Part shown: piece by piece, positions 1-4,886 of the stretch
Layout of the letters: each line of letters starts with the position of its first letter
How positions within the stretch are numbered: position 1 is the first letter of the stretch
Assembly: GCA_023461115.1 (NCBI GenBank)
Contig: JAEWOA010000030.1
Coordinates: 1 to 6,448, forward strand
Length of the DNA: 6,448 bases
From: Actinomycetes bacterium
GTDB taxonomy: Bacteria; Actinomycetota; Actinomycetes; Actinomycetales; Cellulomonadaceae
Direction: 5' to 3'
The notes under the pieces: generated by a model
What the model was told of the DNA's origin: nothing
The model's database searches: none
The model's input: only the letters and a program-made list of their open reading frames with translations
Position numbers and translations under genes: made by a program

Positions 1-133
1 GGTCCGCGGCGTGCGCGGTGGCCTGCGAGGCGGCGAAGCCGGCCCCGGCGACCAGGGCGCCGGCGACAGCGGCGGCGGCGATGATCCGGGGTGCGGTGAA
101 GATCCGGCGACGCGAGGTGCGGTTCTCGTTCAC
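1..133 (-). CDS. N-terminus of a secreted or membrane-anchored protein (partial, runs off left edge)
   Basis: Only the first 44 codons are visible; the gene continues beyond base 1. The GTG start at 133-131 is chosen because a strong Shine-Dalgarno AAGGAG (144-139) lies 5 nt upstream. The peptide has the layout of a Sec-type signal sequence: a short polar, basic N-terminus (MNENRTSRRR), a hydrophobic Ala/Gly/Val core at about residues 17-35, and a small-residue stretch ending in an AHA-AD-like signal peptidase I site near residues 40-43. A basic RRR precedes the core, but no clear twin-arginine motif with a following FLK-type pattern is seen, so Sec export is preferred. An uncleaved anchor is also possible. 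The mature domain is outside the window, so no function can be given. The gene has its own AT-rich promoter region about 65-100 bp upstream and is transcribed away from everything else here. Confidence 0.75.
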   Translation of the reverse strand, partial: MNENRTSRRRIFTAPRIIAAAAVAGALVAGAGFAASQATAHAAD

Positions 134-194
134 GGCTTCTCCTTGGGGGCTGTCCGGGCCGGCGCTGGCCCTGGCTGGTTTCGTTCGTGCTGCT

Positions 195-231
195 TACTAA
201 CTAAATAGAGCCATATCGCATGGACCGTTAA
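195..231 (-). promoter_or_regulatory. Probable promoter with operator-like repeat for the exported-protein gene
   Basis: This is a strikingly AT-rich island in very GC-rich DNA. On the minus strand, TTAACG (231-226) and TATTTA (207-202) are separated by 18 nt and could serve as -35 and -10 boxes. They predict a transcript start near 195 and a leader of about 60 nt before the GTG at 133. Overlapping the -10 box and start is TTAGTTAGTAA (205-195), an imperfect palindrome of the form TTAnTnAnTAA with a repeated TTAG. It resembles the operators of TetR- or MarR-type repressors, but no such regulator gene is in the window. Boxes were judged by eye. Confidence 0.4.
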
Positions 232-239
232 CAAACTCC

Positions 240-318
240 ACTGGCCTCTACGCGGGCGATTGAGTGCCCGCTCCCGCGTCGTCGCAGCCCAGCGACAGGG
301 GCCTGAGTAGAGGCCGGT
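240..318. other. Possible multibranched RNA or DNA fold
   Basis: Bases 240-251 can pair with 307-318 as a 12-bp helix (eleven Watson-Crick pairs and one G-U when read as plus-strand RNA). It encloses two smaller hairpins: 252-257 with 266-271 (GCGGGC/GCCCGC, 8-nt loop) and 281-285 with 292-296 (GTCGC/GCGAC, 6-nt loop). Together these form a three-way junction. It lies in the gap between the exported-protein promoter and the phosphatase relic. It could be a terminator or structured RNA, or a chance product of GC-rich sequence. I do not recognise a known RNA family in it. Confidence 0.25.
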
Positions 319-326
319 CCGCCCTG

Positions 327-502
327 AGTGGCCGGTTCGTCGAGACGGTCGGTGGCCGGCCGCTCTCGGTGGCAGCGGCGCCCCGCCTCTGAACACGGTG
401 GCCCTCCCGCCCGGGGGCGCGCCCGACCTCTACACCGACGGGCTCGTAGAGTCCCGGAGCGTCGACCTCCCCGGCGGCGTGGCCCAGCTCCGAGCCGCGT
501 GA
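327..502 (+). pseudogene. Relic of a SpoIIE/PP2C-type serine phosphatase (frameshifted 3' fragment)
   Basis: Reading from 392 to the TGA at 500-502 gives a tail containing VALPPGGAPDLYTDGLVE, then SRSVDLPGGVAQLRAA and stop. The LPPG...LYTDGLVE signature, with its metal-binding Asp and the following E-(S/R)-R...D, is characteristic of SpoIIE-like PP2C phosphatase domains, which dephosphorylate anti-sigma-factor antagonists. Third codon positions are G or C in all but two codons, as expected of real coding sequence. The preceding stretch, GRFVETVGGRPLSVAAAPRL, lies in another frame (from 327, stopping at TGA 390-392). It resembles the usual ...GxPLGV... segment just before LPPG, so one frameshift near 387-392 would join the two parts. 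There is no plausible start, the upstream catalytic half is missing, and the region after the stop that should complete the fold is not recognisable. I infer a decayed gene; the identification rests on motif recognition only. Confidence 0.5.
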
Positions 503-596
503 GCAGGGCGGTTGCCTGCGTGGTGGGCCCCGGAGCCCGGGCGTTGCGCCGGACGGGTGAATTCCACGAGTGTCCGTCATTGTCCGGTTTGAGCCC

Positions 597-626
597 TTGG
601 CCCGGGAAATGTCTTTCGGTTAATGT
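597..626 (+). promoter_or_regulatory. Candidate promoter of the riboswitch transcript
   Basis: TTGGCC (597-602) and TAATGT (621-626) are spaced by 18 nt. The -10 box fits the actinobacterial TAnnnT pattern. It predicts initiation around 632-634, where the first riboswitch helix begins, so the box and the RNA fold support each other. The -35 match is only partial. Confidence 0.45.
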
Positions 627-630
627 CGGA

Positions 631-718
631 CTTGTCAGCGAAACGGCAAACCCTCCGCGAGGAGGGGACGCAAAGCCACGGGACCCTCGAAGGTCAGCCG
701 GGCTACCGAACAGACAGG
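631..718 (+). promoter_or_regulatory. Cyclic-di-GMP-I (GEMM-I) riboswitch
   Basis: The sequence carries the conserved GEMM-I core in order: GGCAAACC (645-652), then a P2 hairpin CCCTCC-GCGA-GGAGGG (651-666) capped by a GNRA tetraloop, then GGACGCAAAGCC (666-677), a P3 arm with GACC/GGTC pairing (682-685 with 692-695), and the closing GGGCTACCG (700-708). P1 can form between CTTGTC (631-636) and GACAGG (713-718), with one G-U pair. By rough alignment to the Vibrio Vc2 aptamer, the position that discriminates c-di-GMP from cGAMP appears to be G (645-646), favouring c-di-GMP. The P1 3' strand contains the AGG of the ribosome binding site AGGAA (716-720) of the next gene, and no terminator lies between aptamer and start codon. 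Control is therefore probably at translation, with ligand-stabilised P1 hiding the site (inferred OFF switch). Confidence 0.92.
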
Positions 719-726
719 AACTCGCG

Positions 727-879
727 ATGGACCAGACCGGTTTCCCCACCGAGCAGTCCCCGGCTCCGCTCACCCCCATCCAGCCCGTGGACGACCGCGT
801 GCGTCGCTGGGCGAGCATCGCGGCTCGCATCGGCGCCACCCCGCAGCTCCCCGCGCAGGGTGAGACCGCGGCGGCCTGA
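727..879 (+). CDS. Riboswitch-controlled 50-residue small protein of unknown function
   Basis: The ATG at 727 has AGGAA (716-720) six nt upstream, inside the 3' strand of riboswitch helix P1, which fixes the start. The 50-residue product begins MDQTGFPTEQ. It has a proline-rich first half (residues 7-20), a short charged and potentially helical segment, DDRVRRWASIAARIG (residues 22-36), and a low-complexity tail ending in AAA. It has no cysteine, no transmembrane segment and no signal peptide, so it is probably a small cytosolic protein or peptide. I do not recognise a family. A strong terminator hairpin starts 26 nt after the stop codon, so the gene is monocistronic and is the only target of the switch visible here. 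That makes it unlikely to be just a leader peptide for a later gene. Codon third positions are strongly G/C. Its role in c-di-GMP physiology is unknown. Confidence 0.75.
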   Translation: MDQTGFPTEQSPAPLTPIQPVDDRVRRWASIAARIGATPQLPAQGETAAA

Positions 880-904
880 CGGCTCCACGCCCCCAGCTTT
901 CGAT

Positions 905-937
905 CGAAACCGGCCCCTGACCTGGGGGCCGGTTTCG
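905..937 (+). terminator. Hairpin terminator after the small riboswitch gene
   Basis: A perfect 13-bp stem (905-917 with 925-937, core GAAACCGGCCCC/GGGGCCGGTTTC) with a 7-nt loop lies just downstream of the 50-residue gene. No strong U-tract follows, which is common for actinobacterial terminators. Confidence 0.8.
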
Positions 938-994
938 CCGTCTCTGACGCGATTTCAGGCGAAAGTCCGCTACGCGCGGTACGTTCCCTTCGTC

Positions 995-1012
995 GCTAGC
1001 GTCCGCTAGCCT
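995..1012 (+). promoter_or_regulatory. Palindrome overlapping a candidate -10 box upstream of the SHOCT gene
   Basis: GCTAGCG-TC-CGCTAGC (995-1010) is a perfect 7-bp inverted repeat with a 2-nt centre. Its right arm overlaps TAGCCT (1007-1012), which fits the TAnnnT -10 pattern and would give a leader of about 48 nt before ATG 1067. No convincing -35 box is seen. The palindrome could be a repressor or activator site controlling this promoter. This is inference from position and symmetry only. Confidence 0.35.
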
Positions 1013-1066
1013 CAGCGACATCGGCTCGCCCAGCCGGGCGGGTGAAGAGATGAGGAAGGCCCGTCG

Positions 1067-1441
1067 ATGGACTTCTGGCACTGGGTACTGATTCTGCTGT
1101 GGTGGTTCCTGTTCTTCGCCTATCTCGTCATCCTGTTCCAAATCCTGACGGACTTGTTCCGCGACCGGGAACTGAGCGGATGGTGGAAGGCCCTGTGGAT
1201 CGTCGGCCTGATCATCCTCCCGTTCCTGACGGCGCTGATCTACGTGATCGCGCGCGGGCGCTCCATGGCGGACCGGCAGGTCGCCGCCGCGCAACAGGCC
1301 AAGACGCAGACCGACTCCTACATCCGTGACGTGGCCGGCAAGTCCGCCGCCGCGCAGATCCAGGAAGCCAAGGAGCTGCTGGACGCGGGCACCATCAACC
1401 AGGCCGAGTTCGAGTCGCTCAAGGCCAAGGCGCTCGCCTGA
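1067..1441 (+). CDS. SHOCT-domain small membrane protein with PLDc_N-like two-helix region
   Basis: The 124-residue product has two transmembrane helices, at about residues 5-27 and 42-62, with a short loop (FRDRELSGWWK) between them. The W-(x)n-P-x-x-T-x-x-Y-V-I-A-R-G arrangement of helix 2 resembles the 'phospholipase D N-terminal' helical hairpin found on many small actinobacterial membrane proteins. A polar, probably helical linker (residues 67-95, rich in Ala, Gln and Lys) leads to a C-terminal SHOCT motif at residues 97-124, seen as IQEAKELLDAGTINQAEF and a Lys/Ala end. SHOCT is a short two-helix module thought to mediate oligomerisation or membrane-protein contacts; no enzymatic activity is expected. 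The ATG at 1067 follows GAGGAAGG (1052-1059) by 7 nt. The gene stands alone, with a strong hairpin just after the stop. The precise role is unknown. Confidence 0.88.
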   Translation: MDFWHWVLILLWWFLFFAYLVILFQILTDLFRDRELSGWWKALWIVGLIILPFLTALIYVIARGRSMADRQVAAAQQAKTQTDSYIRDVAGKSAAAQIQEAKELLDAGTINQAEFESLKAKALA

Positions 1442-1461
1442 CCGAGCGACCACTCGAACGA

Positions 1462-1500
1462 ACGCCGAGAGGCCGGGGATCCACTCCGGCCTCTCGGCGT
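1462..1500. terminator. Bidirectional terminator between convergent genes
   Basis: A perfect 15-bp inverted repeat (1462-1476 with 1486-1500, ACGCCGAGAGGCCGG and its complement) with a 9-nt loop lies between the stop of the SHOCT gene (1441) and the stop of the large minus-strand gene (1540). On the minus strand the stem is followed by a modestly U-rich TTCGTTCG, so it may work better for the large gene. On the plus strand it begins 21 nt after the stop codon. Confidence 0.85.
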
Positions 1501-1539
1501 CTCAACGCCCCGAGCGGCTGAGGCTCCGCGCGACGAGCG

Positions 1540-4113
1540 CTACAGCTCGCCCACTTTCTGCAGGTGGCGCATGGCCACCCACCCGATCGGGATGCGGATC
1601 CAGTAGGTGACCAGGCGGAACAGCACCGCGACGGCCGCGGCGATACCGGGGTTCACGCCCACCACCGCGGTGAGGGACGCCGCCAGGGCGCCCTCGATCG
1701 CGCCCATGCCGCCAGGAGTCGGCACCATGGCGCCCGCGGTGTTGCCGGCGAGGTAGACGACCGCGACCTGGATCAACGAGGCGTGCTGCCCGAACGCCTG
1801 CAGGCACGCGTCGAACGCGAGCACGAAGCCCATGGTCTGCACCAGGTTGCCCGTCACGGCGAGCGCCAGGCGCCACGGCCGGCCCAGCATGTCGACGAGC
1901 CGCGGCCAGATCTGCCGCAGAGTCGGCACGATGCGCGCGAGCACCCACTGGCGGACCTTCGGGATCAGCAGCATGAGCCCGACCACCGCGGCGAGCGCGG
2001 CGATGAACAGCAGCACTGTCGGGGAGATCGGCAGTGCCGACTCGTCGCCGCCCGAGATCAGGGTGAGCACCAGGAGCAGCGCGATCGTCACGACCAGCTG
2101 GCTCACCTGGACGAGCGCGACGGTGGCGGCGGCGAGCGTCGTCGAGATCCCGCGTTTGGTCAGCATCCGCAGGTTCAGGGCCGCGGGCCCGATCCCCGCC
2201 GGGGCGGCGAGCGCGACGAAGCTCGCGGCCGCCTGCACCTGGAACGTGCGCCACACCGGCAGCCTCACCGGCGCGAAAGCGATGAGCGCGAACGCGGCCC
2301 CGACGATCGTCAGGAGCCCGAACGCGAACGCCACCACCGTCCAACGCCAGTCGCTGTCGGCGAGCGCGCTGGTGATCTCGTCGATGTTGATGCGGGTGAC
2401 GACGAAGATCACCGCGATGATCGGCACGACGATCGTCAGGACCGTGCGCGCGCCGAACCGCACGAGCTGTTGCGGCTCGACGTCCGCCTCGGGGATACGC
2501 GCGACGAGCGCGGCCCGCAGGTCGGACAGCACCTTCTTGTTGCGGCGCAGCTCGTCGCGCGTGGCGCGCGGGAGCGTGATGGTCTGCAGGAGCGGGCCGA
2601 TCGCGGCGATGTCGTCGTCGGAGAGCGAGTCGGACGCGGACTCCAGCGCGCGCTCGGCGCCCACCCGCAGCGCCAGCAGTGCGAGCAGCTGGGTGACGTC
2701 CATGCGGCGCGTGAGCTCCGACGAGGCCACGTAGCCGGTGTCCCAGCCGGTGATCCACACGCCCTCGGGACCGGCCGAAGGGTCGATCAGGATGGTGTCC
2801 GCGGTGAGGCTGCGGTGCGCGATTCCGGCGTCGTGCGCGAGGCGCAGCTGCGCCCAGACCTCGCGCAGCACCGCGTCGTCGAGCGCGTCGGTGGGCAGGT
2901 CCGCGAGCGGAACGGCGCCGCCCGGATGCGTCTGCACCAGCAGCATCGAGTCCTGCGCCTCCGCCACCCGCAGCAGCTCCGGCGTCCGCACGCCCGCGGC
3001 GCGCGCGCCGTACTGCAGCAGCGCGGCCCGCTCGGTCGCCTGACGCAGCGACACCATCGAGCGGCCCTCGAGCCCGCGCAGCCGCAGCGACCTCCACAGG
3101 CGCGACAACATGCTCGTCACCTGGCGGTCGCCGTCGACGACGAGCAGGTCGAGGCGCTCGTCGGCGGTGGACAGCGCGTACGCGCGGTAGCCGGTGGACC
3201 GCACGGCGGCGCGCGCGGCGCCGTCCTCGTCCGGCTCGGCGGGCGCGGGCGGCTCCTGCGGCGCCTGGTCGTCCGCGTGGACGCGCCGCAGCCTCGTCGG
3301 CTCGAAGCCCGCACGCCGCACGCCCGCCACCAGGCTCGCGCCGTACGCGCGCTCGCTTCGGACACCGGAGACGTACTGCACGAGCTGGCCCGTCACGCGC
3401 CCGACGAGCAGCGCGACCACCACGCCGGGCAGCGACACGCGCGCGGTGATGAGCAGCACGCCGATCGCGACCCACAGCAGGTTCCACGACCACGTGACGG
3501 TCCGGCGGCGTGAGCGCGGGCCGCTGACGGTGAGCAGCCCCGCGAGCATCGCGATGTAGGCGGGCAGGGTCAGCTGCCAGGCCCCGTCGAGGTACACCGA
3601 CAGGCCCTTGTTCAGCTCGTCGGAGCCGAACTCCACCACGCACAGCTTGATCAGCTCGTTGAGCACGACCGCCGCGAGCCCACCGACCACGGCCTCGAGC
3701 AGCTGCCGCCCCAGGCGCCGCACGGCGAGCTCGATGCCGACCGCGAGCGGCACCGCGAGCGTCACGAAGCCCTCGAGCAGCGACACCGGGACGAACAGGA
3801 TGCGTTGCAGCAGGTTGGCGAACCCCTGCACGTCCTCGGCCAGGCCCGTCGTCGTGTGCTGCGCGTACGTGGCCAAGACCATGACGAGCGCGACGCCGAG
3901 CGCCGCGATGGTGGCGGAGACGAGGTCGCTCGGGTGGTGGACCCGGACCGTGGGCGTGTCGCCGACGACGATGTCCCGGGCCTCGTCGTGCGCCGCCGGG
4001 TCGGGAGACGGGGCGGTGTCGAGGGCGGGCTCGTCGGCTGGCGCAGGGGTCGCCACGGACTCCGAGGACTCCGGCCCGCCGAGCGCGGCCGGCGACGGCC
4101 TGGTCGCGGGCAT
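1540..4113 (-). CDS. Kinase-like / lysylphosphatidylglycerol-synthase-TM (flippase-like) fusion membrane protein
   Basis: The product is 857 residues. Residues 1-60 are a Pro/Ala/Glu-rich cytoplasmic tail. Several transmembrane helices follow at about 63-81, 104-125, 138-160, 181-198 and 208-246. Residues 250-550 are soluble and kinase-like: an AAGVRTPELL stretch near 372, AHDAGIAHRSLTADTILID (426-444) in the place of the catalytic loop, and WITGWDTG (453-460) in the place of the DFG/DWD metal site. The HRD aspartate is replaced by Ser and no clear ATP-binding lysine is seen, so this is probably a pseudokinase. Residues 550-857 form a PF03706-type membrane bundle, with APAGIGPAALNLRMLTKRG (637-655), NTAGAMVPTPGGMGAIEGA (791-809) and a YWIRIPIGW ending (837-845). 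This matches the flippase half of MprF and AglD proteins but lacks the lysyl-transferase half. The family is linked to envelope lipid or glycolipid handling; the substrate is unknown. Actinobacterial proteins with this layout are familiar, and the length is normal. The start has no Shine-Dalgarno and looks leaderless. Confidence 0.85.
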   Translation of the reverse strand: MPATRPSPAALGGPESSESVATPAPADEPALDTAPSPDPAAHDEARDIVVGDTPTVRVHHPSDLVSATIAALGVALVMVLATYAQHTTTGLAEDVQGFANLLQRILFVPVSLLEGFVTLAVPLAVGIELAVRRLGRQLLEAVVGGLAAVVLNELIKLCVVEFGSDELNKGLSVYLDGAWQLTLPAYIAMLAGLLTVSGPRSRRRTVTWSWNLLWVAIGVLLITARVSLPGVVVALLVGRVTGQLVQYVSGVRSERAYGASLVAGVRRAGFEPTRLRRVHADDQAPQEPPAPAEPDEDGAARAAVRSTGYRAYALSTADERLDLLVVDGDRQVTSMLSRLWRSLRLRGLEGRSMVSLRQATERAALLQYGARAAGVRTPELLRVAEAQDSMLLVQTHPGGAVPLADLPTDALDDAVLREVWAQLRLAHDAGIAHRSLTADTILIDPSAGPEGVWITGWDTGYVASSELTRRMDVTQLLALLALRVGAERALESASDSLSDDDIAAIGPLLQTITLPRATRDELRRNKKVLSDLRAALVARIPEADVEPQQLVRFGARTVLTIVVPIIAVIFVVTRINIDEITSALADSDWRWTVVAFAFGLLTIVGAAFALIAFAPVRLPVWRTFQVQAAASFVALAAPAGIGPAALNLRMLTKRGISTTLAAATVALVQVSQLVVTIALLLVLTLISGGDESALPISPTVLLFIAALAAVVGLMLLIPKVRQWVLARIVPTLRQIWPRLVDMLGRPWRLALAVTGNLVQTMGFVLAFDACLQAFGQHASLIQVAVVYLAGNTAGAMVPTPGGMGAIEGALAASLTAVVGVNPGIAAAVAVLFRLVTYWIRIPIGWVAMRHLQKVGEL

Positions 4114-4119
4114 ACGGCG

Positions 4120-4125
4120 AGTCTA
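4120..4125 (-). promoter_or_regulatory. -10 box for a leaderless transcript of the flippase-like gene
   Basis: On the minus strand TAGACT (4125-4120) is followed by CGCCGT and then directly by the ATG at 4113. A transcript from this box would start at or next to the A of the start codon, giving a leaderless mRNA. That fits the absence of any Shine-Dalgarno sequence here. No clear -35 box was found. Confidence 0.5.
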
Positions 4126-4223
4126 GGCAGCGCGCCGCGATCTTCCCTGGACGGGCCGCCCGGCATGGCGGCGATTGCGGCGAGTCGGTGCGGTTTCGCC
4201 CGGTATTCCTGGCTGGTCAGGGC

Positions 4224-4250
4224 TAGTTTGAACGCGGTGAGCCCGCTCAC
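4224..4250 (+). promoter_or_regulatory. Candidate promoter and palindrome for the DUF308 gene
   Basis: TAGTTT (4224-4229) is a plausible -10 box in the 197-bp gap between the divergent genes and would give a 5' leader of about 75 nt. Just downstream, at the expected transcript start, lies GTGAGC-CC-GCTCAC (4237-4250). This perfect 6-bp inverted repeat could be an operator or a 5'-end hairpin. No good -35 box is seen. Confidence 0.35.
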
Positions 4251-4310
4251 GTGGGCACAACCGATCCGACGAGCCCGCTGCGGGCGGGCCGACGACGAGT
4301 GGAGGCTGGG

Positions 4311-4886
4311 ATGGTCGACGACGTCGAGGTGCAGGCGGGGCGCGAGCTCTCGGGACTGTGGTGGCTGCCGCTCCTGCGCGGGATCGTGCTCCTGGCGTTG
4401 GGCGGGCTCATGCTCGCGCACCCGCTGGAGACCGTCACCGGGCTGGTCTGGCTGTTCGGGATCTTCGCGGTGGTCGACGGCGTGCTCGTCGTCGTGCAGG
4501 CGCTGGTGGAACGGGCCAAGGCCGCGATGTGGTGGCAGATCCTCGGGGGGCTCGCGATCGTCGCGCTCGGCGTCGTGATCCTCGTGTGGCCGCAGCCCAC
4601 GGTCGCGGTCCTCTTCTACCTCGTGGTCGCGTGGGTCCTGGTGCTCGGCGGCTTCGGCGTCGTCGCCGCGGTGGTGCTGCACGGGCGCGACGAGACCACC
4701 TGGTACTTCGCGCTCGCGTTCGGCCTGGTCAACCTGGTGATCGGCCTGCTGCTGGCGTTCAACCCGCAGACCTCCCTGACGGTCGTGATGGTGCTCGTGG
4801 GCGCGTTCGCGCTGGTGGGCGGCGTGCTGCTGATCGTCTCGAGCTTCGCGGTCCGCAGCGCGGGCAAGCGCCTCGCGGCGGCGTAG
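4311..4886 (+). CDS. HdeD-family (DUF308) six-helix membrane protein
   Basis: The 191-residue product is almost entirely hydrophobic, with six predicted transmembrane helices at about residues 17-36, 41-63, 73-92, 96-121, 130-150 and 155-178. It is built from three similar helix pairs. Each has a Gly-rich first helix, a short loop with a Pro (AHPLET at 36-41, VWPQPT at 92-97, FNPQTS at 150-155) and a second helix ending near a Gly (VDG, LGG, VGG). This internal triplication is typical of the HdeD/DUF308 family. E. coli HdeD is an acid-resistance membrane protein, but most actinobacterial members are uncharacterised, so acid resistance should not be assumed. The ATG at 4311 is chosen because GGAGG (4301-4305) lies 5 nt upstream. 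An in-frame GTG at 4251 would add 20 basic residues and has no ribosome binding site. The stop codon directly abuts the stop of the convergent CPBP gene. Confidence 0.88.
   Translation: MVDDVEVQAGRELSGLWWLPLLRGIVLLALGGLMLAHPLETVTGLVWLFGIFAVVDGVLVVVQALVERAKAAMWWQILGGLAIVALGVVILVWPQPTVAVLFYLVVAWVLVLGGFGVVAAVVLHGRDETTWYFALAFGLVNLVIGLLLAFNPQTSLTVVMVLVGAFALVGGVLLIVSSFAVRSAGKRLAAA

Noticed and set aside
428..451. CTCTAC/GTAGAG inverted repeat as a hairpin
   Set aside because: It is accounted for by codons of the LYTDGLVE motif in the phosphatase relic, has a 12-nt loop, and is short.
631..718. Assignment as a c-di-AMP (ydaO) or cGAMP (GEMM-Ib) riboswitch
   Set aside because: The core GCAAACC...GGACGCAAAGCC...CTACCG is the GEMM-I pattern, not ydaO. 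The base that differs in cGAMP-selective variants appears to be G here, though that alignment was made by eye.
228..839. Minus-strand open frames of 203 and 110 codons over the gap and riboswitch
   Set aside because: Low-complexity Arg/Gly/Pro sequence typical of GC-rich shadow frames; they overlap a conserved RNA on the other strand and have no ribosome binding site.
328..879. A 183-codon plus-strand open frame that includes the small protein in its last 50 codons
   Set aside because: Its upstream part runs through the riboswitch and the promoter and is Arg/Pro-rich noise. The ATG at 727 with its Shine-Dalgarno gives the real start.
1502..3643. Very long open frames (713 codons minus, 649 codons plus) across the flippase-like gene
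   Set aside because: Arg/Ala- or Arg/His/Asp-rich composition with no recognisable motif. They are out-of-frame shadows of the 857-residue gene, which has clear membrane helices and family motifs.
1540..4113. Naming the large membrane protein MprF
   Set aside because: It has only the flippase-like bundle; the lysyl-phosphatidylglycerol synthase catalytic half is absent and a kinase-like domain is present instead.
4251..4310. Upstream GTG start for the DUF308 protein
   Set aside because: It adds 20 basic residues unlike the family and has no Shine-Dalgarno, whereas ATG 4311 has GGAGG at the right distance.
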